From NCBI RefSeq assembly GCF_001436275.1, contig NZ_AZEH01000025.1:62001-126000 (forward strand): DNA of 64,000 nt, in the 5' to 3' direction. Positions 1 to 9,280 of the stretch are shown here, in pieces; the first letter of the stretch is position 1; each line of letters opens with the position of its first letter. A model generated the notes under the pieces. The model was not told the origin of the DNA and searched no databases. It worked only from the letters and a program-made list of their open reading frames with translations. A program made the position numbers and the translations under genes. This DNA is from Liquorilactobacillus oeni DSM 19972 (lineage in GTDB: Bacteria; Bacillota; Bacilli; Lactobacillales; Lactobacillaceae).

Positions 1-993
1 GTTGCTGACGGGCCTCGGCTAAATGAGTTCTTAAGACAGATGAACGATGAGGTTCTTTCACACTATGACGTCATGACAGTTGGTGAAATGCCGGGTTCAA
101 CTCCAAAAGATGCTATTAAATACACAGGATTTGAGAGTCATGAACTTAACATGGTTTTTCAGTTCGAGCATGTCTCACTAAGTCCTAATCCTGATGTTCG
201 CCTCGATAAGTGGAACGATGAGCCTGTCAAACTACCAGAATTAAAGAAAGCCTTAAATCGTTGGCAAAAAGCACTTGATGGTAAAGGCTGGAATAGTCTA
301 TATTGGAATAACCATGATCAACCACGAGCCGTATCACGCTTTGGCAATGATAGTGCTGAATTCAAGGTTCGTTCAGCCGAAATGTTGGGAACCACGCTGC
401 ATATGATGCAAGGAACACCTTTTGTTTTTGAGGGTGAAGAACTGGGGATGACCAATGCTCATTACACTAGCTTAGACCAGTATGAAGATTTGGAATCAAT
501 CAATGCCTATCATGAATTAGTCGAGCAAAAGAAAATCGTTGATGGCAAAAAAATGTTAAACTATCTGGCAAATATGTCTCGCGATAACGGTCGGACTCCA
601 ATGCAATGGAACGCGGATAAAAATGGCGGCTTTTCAGCTGTTAATCCTTGGTTTGCGTTAAACCCTAATTATAAGGAATTAAACGTTGAGGAAGAATTAG
701 ACGATAAAGAGTCCGTCTTTTACTACTATCAAAAGTTGATCAAGCTGCGTCATGAAAGTGACATCATCAAATATGGACATTTTGAAGAAATTGACCCTCA
801 AGATGCTGAAGTGTACGCTTACAAACGGAATTACAAAGGTAAGACTTTGCTGGTTATCAGCAACTTCACCGATAAAACAGTATCTCGAGATTATGATCAA
901 GCGAATGCTGACAAGCTATTAATTTCTAATTATGGAAACGATACAGGTACAAAATTCAGAGCGTATGAAACAAGAGCATATTTGTTTGAATAA
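1..993 (+). CDS. Alpha-glucosidase / oligo-1,6-glucosidase (GH13), 5' end outside window
   Basis: The reading frame is open from base 1, so the first half of the gene lies outside the window and the ATG at 40 is internal. The visible part resembles the C-terminal half of GH13 oligo-1,6-glucosidases or alpha-glucosidases (MalL/DexB type), cytosolic enzymes that release glucose from the non-reducing end of short alpha-glucans. VGEMPG carries the likely acid/base Glu (codon at 85), NNHDQPR the transition-state Asp (codon at 316), and RTPMQW follows at about 595. A C-terminal beta domain (KTLLVISNFTDK) closes the protein. The stop TAA at 991 is followed by a terminator near 1163. Substrate (maltose, isomaltose, sucrose or dextran oligomers) cannot be told from this part. 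Confidence 0.9.
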   Translation, partial: VADGPRLNEFLRQMNDEVLSHYDVMTVGEMPGSTPKDAIKYTGFESHELNMVFQFEHVSLSPNPDVRLDKWNDEPVKLPELKKALNRWQKALDGKGWNSLYWNNHDQPRAVSRFGNDSAEFKVRSAEMLGTTLHMMQGTPFVFEGEELGMTNAHYTSLDQYEDLESINAYHELVEQKKIVDGKKMLNYLANMSRDNGRTPMQWNADKNGGFSAVNPWFALNPNYKELNVEEELDDKESVFYYYQKLIKLRHESDIIKYGHFEEIDPQDAEVYAYKRNYKGKTLLVISNFTDKTVSRDYDQANADKLLISNYGNDTGTKFRAYETRAYLFE

Positions 994-1162
994 TTTAAAT
1001 GGGTGATAACAGGCCCTTTAAGCAACTATGATTTAATTCGACAGTAGCTGCTTTGCAAAAATAAGAAGACTGTAGGTCAGTAATAAAAACATAGCAACAA
1101 AGAAGTTGGGAAAAAATAAAGTATTATAAAAAAGTTAACTATTTTAACCAGCTTTAACATTT

Positions 1163-1201
1163 GGGGAAATTTCTGTATTGGACAGAAATTTCTCCATTTT
1201 T
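1163..1201 (+). terminator. Rho-independent terminator after the alpha-glucosidase
   Basis: A 14-bp stem (1163-1176 with 1182-1195, one G-T pair, loop of 5) is followed by five T on the + strand. It lies 170 bp downstream of the glucosidase stop and has no T tract on the other side, so it acts on the + strand. Confidence 0.8.
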
Positions 1202-1862
1202 GTTCATTCGTATCGTTTAACAAATAGTCCTTCTATCACAGCTATTCTTTGGGGTGTTAGGGTTTCATTTCAGGCTTCAACATTAGGTCTTTTTGTTGGT
1301 TTAATCACTAGTATGTTACATTGCTTTAAAAATATGTAAAGTGACCTTAAACGTTTCAGCTAATTAAAAAACTTAAAAATTTATTCAAAAATAACAGTAT
1401 GAAAACTGCTAAAAAATTAGCAAAGTTTATCTGCCTAAGCATTTTTCGAACATTTATAAAAGTTCCAAAATCCATAAGAAGATACTATAAGCAAAGTAGC
1501 GTTCCTGCATATGCCCACAGTCCACAAGCCTTTGTATTGATGCTGCTGAATATTTTATAATAAAAAAGCATTCACAAATTAATGTAAACACTTTCTTTTT
1601 GCATATTTTAGCATCAAATTTTGGCTTCAATTATTTAACACATTTCTTTATAGCGCCCTATTAGTATATCAATGTCGCTGAAAACTTCAGATATCAGTAA
1701 ATATTATTGAATCAGCCTTCCATTCATTTCCTGTTTCATATACATTGCTTTTTAAATCTACTGCCAAGCCAACAGCAGACACTACTATTTATACCAGTAT
1801 AACACTGGAAATTTTACAGCTTTAATCTACCTAGAAAAAATTCTGGATTTTCGCAACAACTA
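1202..1862. other. Gene-poor AT-rich stretch
   Basis: No open frame here has both a start and a ribosome site. A short hydrophobic frame without a start codon (about 1185-1340, + strand, ending LGLFVGLITSMLHC then a stop) may be decayed coding sequence. Nothing else is recognisable. Confidence 0.5.
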
Positions 1863-2145
1863 CTACATTAACTTGCTCAGTAATTTTCTTGTAACTTCTT
1901 TCAAAAAGTTGTCTTCATTAAAATAACCAACACAGTTACACTCTTCAGACTTAAACCTACCAGTAGTGTTCATCAGGGTTGAACTAATAACATATGGGTT
2001 ATAAGAACGCTCAACTATAACTTTTTTATCATCAAGCACTATAAAAAATTCTACTCCAAAGTCCCTTAATTCTTTCCTAAACGCTTTGAAAGCTTAAAAA
2101 ATTATTTTTCATTTTAAAATATTTTGAACTAGCGTTAAAGTTCAT
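1863..2145 (-). pseudogene. Remnant of an unrecognised small gene, apparently frameshifted
   Basis: On the minus strand, ATG at 2145 opens a 22-codon frame that ends at a TAG just after an A/T homopolymer near 2095-2105. In another frame the sequence continues for about 65 codons of protein-like composition (contains RKELRDFGVEFF, ERSYNPYVISS, GYFNEDNFLKE) to a TAG at 1863. That second frame has no start of its own because a TAA precedes it. One added or lost base near the T run would join both into a protein of about 90 residues. It lies just downstream of fbp on the same strand. I do not recognise the family. It could also be chance, but the composition of the second frame argues for former coding sequence. 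Confidence 0.4.
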
Positions 2146-2188
2146 ATGTGTTCTATAAAGTACTTGTTGTTAATACTATACTCTAAAT

Positions 2189-4111
2189 TCAGCTATCATA
2201 TTCCTTCAATAACTCACGCAGCATCTGCAAGTTTTCTTTAATCTGCTTGCCAATGTCGGTATCTGCAACCGTCTGTCTTTTAATTTCCTGATTAACAACA
2301 CGTTTGGTAGAAATAATATCCCGTCCATTTTTGATCGCATCTTCTCTTGAGGTAAAGGGATGATGTGTAACCAGCTGTACCCCATAAGAATTATAAAGCA
2401 AAGTATAGCCACCAATTCCAGTTGTAGGTTGATACGCCTTTGAATACCCGCCATCAATTACAATCATTTTTTTATTGGCCAAAATCGGCTGTTGTCCCTT
2501 TTTAACAGGTGTATGTCCATTAATCACGTAACCCGTTTCTGGGTCTAAAGAAAATTCAGACATCAGCTTACGGCAGAACCATTCTTCTTTACGCAATGCA
2601 AAGTAAGCATTTTTACGCTCAGTGTGTGTGTGCGGTTCTGCCACAAAATAACGCGCAAATGTTGTCATTGCATGTTTTCCAAAAAGCGGCGAAAGCGGTC
2701 CTTGCCAGAGATACCATGTCATATCGGTTGCAAAATCATCAGTTATTTCAGGATGTGCATAGGCCTTACGCAATTCTTTTTCACAAAAATCAAGTAAAGA
2801 ACGTCCCTTAAATTCCTTTCCTTGGTAATTAAAGCTTTGGAATTTCCCATCTTTTTCTACAGGAATACAACCATGAAAAAGCAAGTTGCCGTTATAGCAT
2901 TTATACATACTACCCTTGCGCATCAAAAAATCTAGATGACGGCGTAATTTTGCTGCATGCATGAAAGAATATAATAATGAACGGGTAATCTCTAACTCTT
3001 CAGCATTTAATTCATAAGGGTTTTGTGGATCTACTGTTGCAAAACAAGTATTTATAAGGGGATACTTGTTGCCCTCTAATAAAACTTCTTTTTTCTTCCA
3101 ATCAATTTTTTCAAGCAGCGGCAGATCCTGAAGTTTAAACTCAGGCCTGCGCTGGCATAATTGTCCTTCAAGTTTAAATTGTATAATTGTTACTGCTTGG
3201 TGAATCTGGGTAATCTGTTTCTTCTCATCTGGAAGAATAAAGGAAGCATCTTCAACTGTTTTAGGCCGAAATGCAGCAATGTCTTTATAGTTTTTTTCTG
3301 CAAACATCGAAAGATGCCGCAGATTAATCCCATAAGCATCTTCGATGATAGATAGATTATTATAACGAGCACAGATCCGCAGTAGGTTCATCAAACACAA
3401 AGCAGATCCTGAGGCCGCACCCAGCCACAAAACATCGTGGTTCCCCCACTGAATATCAAGAGAATGATAGGCCATTAAAGTTTCCATTATCTTGTCCGGC
3501 GCAGGACCTCTGTCATAAATATCGCCAATTACATGCAGATGATCTACAACTAGGCGTTGAATCGTATAGCACGTTGCCGTAATGAACTTATCAGCTTGCT
3601 CGAGATCGACCAGATTCCGCAAGATCTTATTATAGTAGTTGCGTTTGTCAGGTTCCTGCTGATCATTATACAGTAATTCTTCAGTAATATAGACAAAGTT
3701 GGGATTCATCGCTTTTCTGACTTTGGATCTCGTATACTTTGTAGCAGTAATCTTCAACAACTCTATTAAACGTGCAATTGTATCCAAATACCATTGGGCA
3801 AGGCCGTCTTTTTCTTTTATATTTTCTTTTTGAAACGTAATTTTATCTTCTGGATAGTAAATCAAGGTGGCAAATCCTTGGATGTTTTTAGGAGTCAGTC
3901 TGCCCCCTAAATTTTCAATAATTTTTTGCTTAATGTTGCCGGAACCGTTTCTCAGGATATGATCAAAAGCATTATATTCACCATGCAGATCGCTGACAAA
4001 ATGCTCGGTTGCTTTTGGTAAATTTAAAATTGCCTCTAAGTTGGTAATTTCAGTGATCACATCTTGCTTTGAGGGAAATTTTTCCCGCAATAATTCCTGT
4101 GTATACGACAT
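2189..4111 (-). CDS. fbp: Class III fructose-1,6-bisphosphatase
   Basis: Hydrolyses fructose-1,6-bisphosphate to fructose-6-phosphate, the gluconeogenic step that also supplies cell wall sugars. The 640-residue length is normal for the Firmicutes class III family. Metallophosphatase motifs are in order: DLHGEY (residues 41-46), GDIYDRGP (about 195), WGNHDVLW (about 222) and NGHTPVKKG (about 530), with DGGYSKAYQ after it. I chose the ATG at 4111 (MSYTQELL) because AGGGAG lies 8 nt upstream; an in-frame ATG seven codons further upstream has no ribosome site. The gene is monocistronic and divergent from the 102-aa gene at 4381. Confidence 0.95.
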   Translation of the reverse strand: MSYTQELLREKFPSKQDVITEITNLEAILNLPKATEHFVSDLHGEYNAFDHILRNGSGNIKQKIIENLGGRLTPKNIQGFATLIYYPEDKITFQKENIKEKDGLAQWYLDTIARLIELLKITATKYTRSKVRKAMNPNFVYITEELLYNDQQEPDKRNYYNKILRNLVDLEQADKFITATCYTIQRLVVDHLHVIGDIYDRGPAPDKIMETLMAYHSLDIQWGNHDVLWLGAASGSALCLMNLLRICARYNNLSIIEDAYGINLRHLSMFAEKNYKDIAAFRPKTVEDASFILPDEKKQITQIHQAVTIIQFKLEGQLCQRRPEFKLQDLPLLEKIDWKKKEVLLEGNKYPLINTCFATVDPQNPYELNAEELEITRSLLYSFMHAAKLRRHLDFLMRKGSMYKCYNGNLLFHGCIPVEKDGKFQSFNYQGKEFKGRSLLDFCEKELRKAYAHPEITDDFATDMTWYLWQGPLSPLFGKHAMTTFARYFVAEPHTHTERKNAYFALRKEEWFCRKLMSEFSLDPETGYVINGHTPVKKGQQPILANKKMIVIDGGYSKAYQPTTGIGGYTLLYNSYGVQLVTHHPFTSREDAIKNGRDIISTKRVVNQEIKRQTVADTDIGKQIKENLQMLRELLKEYDS

Positions 4112-4314
4112 ACTTGAAATCTCCCTTGGCATATATTAACATTAAATTGTTAGCGGTACCGTAAACATTGGTACACGTTAAATATACACCATTGACAAAA
4201 AAATACCAATACATTCAAAATGAGGATTTTTGCTTATCAAAACTTACTACAGCTTAACTATAAGCAATAATAATTAATTATACCAATATATAATTATTTG
4301 TTCTTATATAATTG

Positions 4315-4326
4315 TAAAGCGCTTTA
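4315..4326. promoter_or_regulatory. Cre-like palindrome TAAAGCGCTTTA
   Basis: A perfect 12-bp palindrome with the AAGCGCTT core of catabolite-responsive elements. Flanking bases deviate from TGNAARCGNTNNCA. It sits in the divergent region between fbp and the 102-aa gene, about 20 bp before a TATAAT at 4346. CcpA control of either gene is an inference. Confidence 0.4.
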
Positions 4327-4380
4327 TTAAGTGATAATGTATACCTATAATTCAACTAGATTTAAAAGGAGGATTTTCTC

Positions 4381-4689
4381 ATGGACAATACAGTGATCGA
4401 AAAAACGGAGGCACGCGCAGGCAAAAATACCGAATGGCGGCTTTCAAATTCTGCAAATGGTCATTTTTTAGATGTTATTTTCAATAAAGATATTGAAGAA
4501 GCTATGAAACGCCAACGCAACTTTTCTTTTAACCGTTTTGAATCCGAACAGCTTAATAATTTACGGTCACTAGTAGAAGGATTGGATCATAATTACAAAC
4601 TAGTTTTAGACAAAAAGACAATCGGTTCAGATTATATGCCGCTTGCAGGTAGTGATGCAAAGCCTTTATTAACAGCACTTCCAGAATAG
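4381..4689 (+). CDS. Hypothetical 102-aa soluble protein
   Basis: I do not recognise this protein. It is 102 residues, without signal peptide or membrane segment, mixed charge, with a central stretch rich in Arg, Asn and Glu (AMKRQRNFSFNRFESEQ) likely to be helical. A near-ideal ribosome site (AAAGGAGG, 4365-4372, spacing 8) and a TATAAT at 4346 suggest good expression. A cre-like palindrome lies upstream and an unusually long perfect hairpin closes the transcript at 4725-4779. It stands alone between fbp (divergent) and a glycosyltransferase, which gives no clue to function. Confidence 0.8.
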   Translation: MDNTVIEKTEARAGKNTEWRLSNSANGHFLDVIFNKDIEEAMKRQRNFSFNRFESEQLNNLRSLVEGLDHNYKLVLDKKTIGSDYMPLAGSDAKPLLTALPE

Positions 4690-4724
4690 TTTTTTAGGCT
4701 GACAATAGTTCAAGAACCAAGTAT

Positions 4725-4779
4725 AAATAAGCAGTGAAACCCAAAACAAGTTTTCTTTTTTGGGTTTCACTGCTTATTT
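4725..4779 (+). terminator. 22-bp perfect hairpin terminator
   Basis: Arms 4725-4746 and 4758-4779 are perfectly complementary over 22 bp with an 11-nt loop. The A/T ends of the stem provide short T runs on both strands, so it may act in both directions. It follows the 102-aa gene by 36 bp. Confidence 0.75.
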
Positions 4780-4975
4780 TCAGTTTACCTGTTTTAACCA
4801 TTTTTATGTCCATTTATACTAGCAACATCCGCTGGTACATTTTCCAAAAGCAACCGATATTCTTCTTTAAAAGCCGTTTTGTAAGCGCTGTCTATAGAAA
4901 AATGTTATTATCATGGTAATTATAGGCGCTGTCTGTATCTCGGCTATGTTTCACATTAAGGAGTGAAAATTAATC

Positions 4976-6061
4976 ATGAATATCTTAATATGTACTGAAA
5001 ACCTGATAATGGATGGTGTTAAACGAGTTGCAACTGTAGTCGGCAATGAACTAGCAAAAAAACATCAGGTCTTTTATTATTCGTTATCAACGCTCGATTC
5101 ATTTTTCCACTTGGAAGCGCCACTATTGTATGCTCTTCATCCCATAAACACCGGAAAAAGCTTCCGTGCTGATCATCCTCTGGAAAAATTTGCGCAACAG
5201 ATTAGTGACTTGATTGCCACTATAAAAGAAAAACAAATTGATGTTGCTGTCCTTAACGCTGGACTTTTTACCAGTTTTGCTCCTTTGCTAAAACAGCATC
5301 TGCCTAAAGTAAAACTGATTTCTTGGATGCACAACAACTATGAGACTTACCATGACAGTTATTATAAGGACATGCTTCCAGAATTTATCGCAGGCTTAAA
5401 TACCGTAGATGCACTTGTCGTTTTAACTGAGCATGATCTGAAAAAGTTCTCCCAGCATAATAATCAGACTTTAAAGATTTATAACCCTGTAACTCTGAGC
5501 GCAAAAAAACATTCAAATTTAACAAAACCAATCATTGCAGTAGTCTGCCGCCTAGACATTCAGCATAAAGGGATAGATCTTCTTTTGAAAGTGGGGAAGC
5601 GTTTGCCGCAGCCTTGGCAGATAAGAATTGCAGGAAACGGGCCAGAAAAAGAAAAAGTACAAACCATTATCAAGCAAGAACAGCTTTCGCATAAAGTAAT
5701 TCTTACTGGTGCGCTGACTGATCAGGAATTGCAAGAACATTATCAAAATGCCTCAATTTTTGCAATGGCCTCTAGATGGGAAGGTCTTCCATTGGTAATT
5801 GGGGAAGCCATGGATTGCGGCTTGCCAATTATTAGTATGTGGAACACTGGTGCACAAGAGTACCTCCAAGGTGGAAAATTTGGAATACTGACTTCTGATC
5901 ATGATGTGACAGAATTCTTTGTCAAATTATCTCCTTTATTGAAAAATATTGTCTTGCGGCAGCACTGGAGTAAAATTGCTACTCAGCGAGCTGAATCATT
6001 TCAGCTGCCTTTGATAATCAAACAATGGGAGGCACTTTTACAAAAACTGGTCTTTCAATAA
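4976..6061 (+). CDS. Glycosyltransferase family 4 (GT-B fold)
   Basis: A 361-residue retaining glycosyltransferase of the GT4 type, expected to transfer a sugar from a nucleotide donor onto a lipid, polysaccharide or protein acceptor at the inner face of the membrane. The N-terminal domain starts MNILICTENLIMDGVKRVA. The C-terminal Rossmann domain has VVCRLDIQHKGIDLLL (about 188) and the diagnostic E-x7-E motif in SRWEGLPLVIGEAM (about 265). AAGGAG lies 12 nt before the ATG. No other polysaccharide genes are adjacent, so acceptor and product are unknown. Confidence 0.85.
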   Translation: MNILICTENLIMDGVKRVATVVGNELAKKHQVFYYSLSTLDSFFHLEAPLLYALHPINTGKSFRADHPLEKFAQQISDLIATIKEKQIDVAVLNAGLFTSFAPLLKQHLPKVKLISWMHNNYETYHDSYYKDMLPEFIAGLNTVDALVVLTEHDLKKFSQHNNQTLKIYNPVTLSAKKHSNLTKPIIAVVCRLDIQHKGIDLLLKVGKRLPQPWQIRIAGNGPEKEKVQTIIKQEQLSHKVILTGALTDQELQEHYQNASIFAMASRWEGLPLVIGEAMDCGLPIISMWNTGAQEYLQGGKFGILTSDHDVTEFFVKLSPLLKNIVLRQHWSKIATQRAESFQLPLIIKQWEALLQKLVFQ

Positions 6062-6162
6062 AATAACCATTTAAAACTATTAACTGTCTGAGTCATTGAA
6101 ACAGGTATTTTATGAACTTCAACAATCAAAACGGCTCAAGTTAATAACTGCACTTCCATCAG

Positions 6163-6302
6163 TACCTCTGTTTTAATCTGCAATGTACGCGTTAACATGT
6201 TTCAATAGTCAGCTTAACCGCGAATTACTCATAGTCAAAATTCAGACTGTGTTCATAATTTGCAGTTAATGCTCAAAACCTAACGACTACTGGCCCACTT
6301 TC
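6163..6302 (-). repeat. Intergenic foldback repeat, copy 1 (terminator arm degenerate)
   Basis: Inverse orientation. Outer stem CAATAGTC (6203-6210) faces GACTACTG (6285-6292), one base away from the family partner. The central GAATTACTCATAG block is present. The terminator half is too decayed to recognise. Lies downstream of the glycosyltransferase. Confidence 0.7.
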
Positions 6303-6552
6303 ATGTTTCCTGATTTTTTGCGTATTCTATATTAATATGTTTAATCTGCTTTTCTACTTGGAAACGACCTATTCAAAAATTCCGAATATCTGCAAACTGT
6401 TTCAATTGGATGTTCTTAAATTAAGTCGCACACAATCATTTTCTAAGCAATTACTGTAAATTGCTTTAAATCAATGTTCTTAAAAATCCTCTTTAACCTG
6501 AAACTTTGCTATCTCAAGCATTTACAGCTTTTTCAGCCTTATTTTTCCTTTT

Positions 6553-6600
6553 ACACAATATATTGCGCCTAAATTCCATCGGTGCTACTATATATTGTGC
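6553..6600 (+). promoter_or_regulatory. Two NrdR-like boxes before rtpR
   Basis: ACACAATATATTGCGC (6553-6568) and CTACTATATATTGTGC (6585-6600) both resemble the NrdR consensus (ACACWATATWTTGTGT). Their starts are 32 bp apart, three helical turns, the usual spacing of paired NrdR boxes. The second abuts the ribosome site of rtpR. NrdR represses ribonucleotide reductase genes when dATP/ATP is high. The nrdR gene itself is not in the window. Confidence 0.7.
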
Positions 6601-6616
6601 AAAAGGAGGAAACCTT

Positions 6617-8869
6617 ATGAATAATACAATTAATCTAAAAAAAATTACGCTCAGTAACAGCTTTATCAATACTGTAAGCAGCACCATTACACCCCACTGG
6701 GGAAAACTGGGCTGGGTAACTTATAAAAGAACTTATGCGCGCTGGCTTCCTGAAGCACAACGAACTGAGGATTGGTCGGAAACCGTCAAAAGAGTTGTTG
6801 AGGGGAACATTAATCTTGATCCGCGCTTGAAATCACCTACTTCAGCTGATTCCGTTTATCATGAGCTTACTGCAGAAGCACAAGACCTTTATAAGCTGAT
6901 CTACGGCTTAGCAGCAACGCCTTCCGGCCGAAACCTCTGGATCTCAGGAACCGATTATCAGTATAGAAATGGTGATGCACTTAATAACTGCTGGTTTATT
7001 GCCATTCGTCCTCAAGCATACGGGGATAGCCACATTGTTCCTGCATACCTTAATAAGAAGCAAAAGACAGTTTCAATGCCATTTGCTTTTATGTTTGACC
7101 AACTGATGAAAGGCGGCGGTGTCGGCTTTTCTGTTGTTAAAAAAAATATTGCACAGATTCCTAAGGTTGATCGTAAAGTTGATCTCACAATTTTGATTAG
7201 TAAAAAAAGTAAATCATACAATGATTCATTAAACCTAGGAGCACTGGATCGTGATGCTTGGAATGCAAAGAATAATACTGAACAAGCTTATTGCTATAAG
7301 GTTCCCGATACAAGAGAGGGCTGGGTCTTAGCACTTGCCTGCTTGATTGATTTTCACTTTGTATCAGATACACTTCCCAAAACCAACCGTGTTGTTTTAG
7401 ATATGACAGCTGTCCGGCCCCAAGGCAGCAGAATTAACGGGTTCGGGGGAACTGCTTCAGGTCCCATGCCGCTGATTGAAATGCTTCAGGATGTCAACCA
7501 GGTTTTAAATGCTGCTCAAGGAGCCAAGCTTACAGCAGTTGATTGTACAGACATCGGTAATTTAATCGGTAAAGCTGTTGTTGCCGGAAATGTACGCAGG
7601 TCGGCTGAATTAGCTTTAGGTAGCGCTGATGATCATGCCTTTATCACAATGAAACAGGATAAAGAAAAACTTTATCATCACCGTTGGGCTTCAAATAACA
7701 GCGTTGCAGTCGACTCTAAGTTTAAAGATTATGCACCGATTGCAGATTCATTAATTCATAATGGAGAACCCGGCATCGTCAACCTTGAACTGTCACAGAA
7801 CTATGGCAGAAGCATTGATGGTCTTCAACCTGGTATTGATAATGATGTTGAGGGTACTAATCCTTGCGGAGAGATCTCACTCAGCAACGGAGAGCCTTGC
7901 AATCTGTTCGAAGTCTTTCCTTATATCGCACAAAAACAAGGTTGGAAACTTGAAAAAGTCTTTGGCTTGGCAGCGCGTTACGCAAAGCGAGTAACCTTTA
8001 GTAAATATGATTGGGAAATCTCACGGAATGTAATTCAGCATAACAGACGAATTGGCATTTCCATGTCTGGGATTCAAGATTGGCTTTTAACCGAATTCGG
8101 CAAAAGAGTCGTTACAGGTTTCAAAGAATTTACAGATAAACAGACAGGAGCTGTACTAAAAAAGCCGCTTTATAACTCGGCTGCCATTACCCGTGTAAAC
8201 CAGTTTTACCAAGCAGTTAAACAAGAAGATCTGCAATATTCAGCAAAACTCGGCTGCCAGCCTTCATGTAAATTAACCACTGTTAAGCCTTCCGGAACAG
8301 TTGCAAAATTAGCAGGAATGTCAGAAGGAATGCATTTCCATTATGCAGGTTACCTGATTCAACGTATTAGATTTCAAAATAATGATCCGCTTCTGCCTGC
8401 TTTAAAAGCCTGCGGATATCACATAGAACCTGATGTTTATACTAAAAATACAATGTGTGTTGAATTTCCGCTTAAAGCAGTCAATGCAGACGATCCGCAT
8501 TTTGCCTCTGCAGGAAATGTTTCAATTGCAGAACAATTTGCAACCCAAGCATTTCTGCAAACTTACTGGTCTGATAATGCAGTCAGCTGCACCATCACCT
8601 TTCAGCCGCAGGAAACAAAACAGATCGCCAAGCTTCTTTACCAATACCGCTTTATTACTAAGTCGACTTCCATGCTGCCTTATAGCGGTGGAGAATTTAA
8701 ACAGGCGCCTAAAGAACCGATCAATAAGGAAGTTTATGAAAAAATGCAAAACCGGATAACCGGAGATGTTGCACGCGTTTTTGCGCAGCAAAATAATAAC
8801 CATGATCAAAAGGATGCAACGCTAGTGGCACAAAGCGATTGTGCCAGTGGAGCTTGTCCTGTTAGGTAA
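6617..8869 (+). CDS. rtpR: Adenosylcobalamin-dependent ribonucleoside-triphosphate reductase (class II)
   Basis: Reduces ribonucleoside triphosphates to deoxynucleotides with adenosylcobalamin as radical source. It is 750 residues, close to the Lactobacillus leichmannii monomeric enzyme. Visible catalytic elements: LNNCWF with the N-terminal redox Cys, NPCGEISLSNGEPCNLFE with the thiyl Cys, adjacent Glu and second redox Cys, and the C-terminal CASGAC shuttle pair (C742, C747). The start is the ATG at 6617, 7 nt after AAAGGAGG; the frame is open further upstream but that part covers the NrdR-like boxes. It is the first gene of a run with B12 uptake and activation genes, which matches its cofactor need. 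Confidence 0.95.
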   Translation: MNNTINLKKITLSNSFINTVSSTITPHWGKLGWVTYKRTYARWLPEAQRTEDWSETVKRVVEGNINLDPRLKSPTSADSVYHELTAEAQDLYKLIYGLAATPSGRNLWISGTDYQYRNGDALNNCWFIAIRPQAYGDSHIVPAYLNKKQKTVSMPFAFMFDQLMKGGGVGFSVVKKNIAQIPKVDRKVDLTILISKKSKSYNDSLNLGALDRDAWNAKNNTEQAYCYKVPDTREGWVLALACLIDFHFVSDTLPKTNRVVLDMTAVRPQGSRINGFGGTASGPMPLIEMLQDVNQVLNAAQGAKLTAVDCTDIGNLIGKAVVAGNVRRSAELALGSADDHAFITMKQDKEKLYHHRWASNNSVAVDSKFKDYAPIADSLIHNGEPGIVNLELSQNYGRSIDGLQPGIDNDVEGTNPCGEISLSNGEPCNLFEVFPYIAQKQGWKLEKVFGLAARYAKRVTFSKYDWEISRNVIQHNRRIGISMSGIQDWLLTEFGKRVVTGFKEFTDKQTGAVLKKPLYNSAAITRVNQFYQAVKQEDLQYSAKLGCQPSCKLTTVKPSGTVAKLAGMSEGMHFHYAGYLIQRIRFQNNDPLLPALKACGYHIEPDVYTKNTMCVEFPLKAVNADDPHFASAGNVSIAEQFATQAFLQTYWSDNAVSCTITFQPQETKQIAKLLYQYRFITKSTSMLPYSGGEFKQAPKEPINKEVYEKMQNRITGDVARVFAQQNNNHDQKDATLVAQSDCASGACPVR

Positions 8870-8896
8870 AATCAGCAAAAAAGGGAGTAAGGATAA

Positions 8897-9280
8897 ATGT
8901 TTAAAAAAATCAGCAAATTTTTATTAGTATTATTCAGTTTAGGTGCGCTGTTCAGCTATGAAAATTCCAACCCAGTTCATGCTGCAGCTTCGGCAAAGAA
9001 GATCGCAGTTACATACCAGCTTAAAAACAGTAATCGCACCTTTGCGCATAAAAAAATAACGCTCAAAGCGCATTCGTCTGTATTGAGCGGCTTGAAAAAA
9101 TCATGGCATGTCCAAGAAAAAAAGGGTTTTGTTACTAAGATTGATAAGCACAGTCAAAACGCTAAAAAAAGTAAGTACTGGACATATTCTGTAAACGGCA
9201 AGGCAGCCACAAAGGGAGCCTCAAGTGAGAAATTGGCTAACCATGATAAAGTTGTTTTTAATCTCAGTACAGAAAAATGA
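8897..9280 (+). CDS. Secreted DUF4430 protein, probable cobalamin capture
   Basis: A 127-residue exported protein with an N-terminal signal peptide (FLLVLFSLGALFSY, likely cleavage near VHA-A at about 30) and a small lysine-rich domain. YWTYSVNGKAATKGASS matches the DUF4430 / transcobalamin-like fold. No lipobox or sorting signal is seen, so it is probably released or held by the membrane. It starts 27 bp after rtpR and its stop overlaps the next start by 4 nt (ATGA), so it is likely translated together with the S component at 9277. Role in presenting B12 is inferred from family and context. Confidence 0.75.
   Translation: MFKKISKFLLVLFSLGALFSYENSNPVHAAASAKKIAVTYQLKNSNRTFAHKKITLKAHSSVLSGLKKSWHVQEKKGFVTKIDKHSQNAKKSKYWTYSVNGKAATKGASSEKLANHDKVVFNLSTEK

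Noticed and set aside
1561-1600. TGTAAACACTTTCT as a cre site
   Set aside because: It lacks the central CG and no gene start lies nearby.
4734-4919. 61-codon hydrophobic frame after the 102-aa gene
   Set aside because: Its start lies inside the 22-bp terminator hairpin and there is no ribosome site.
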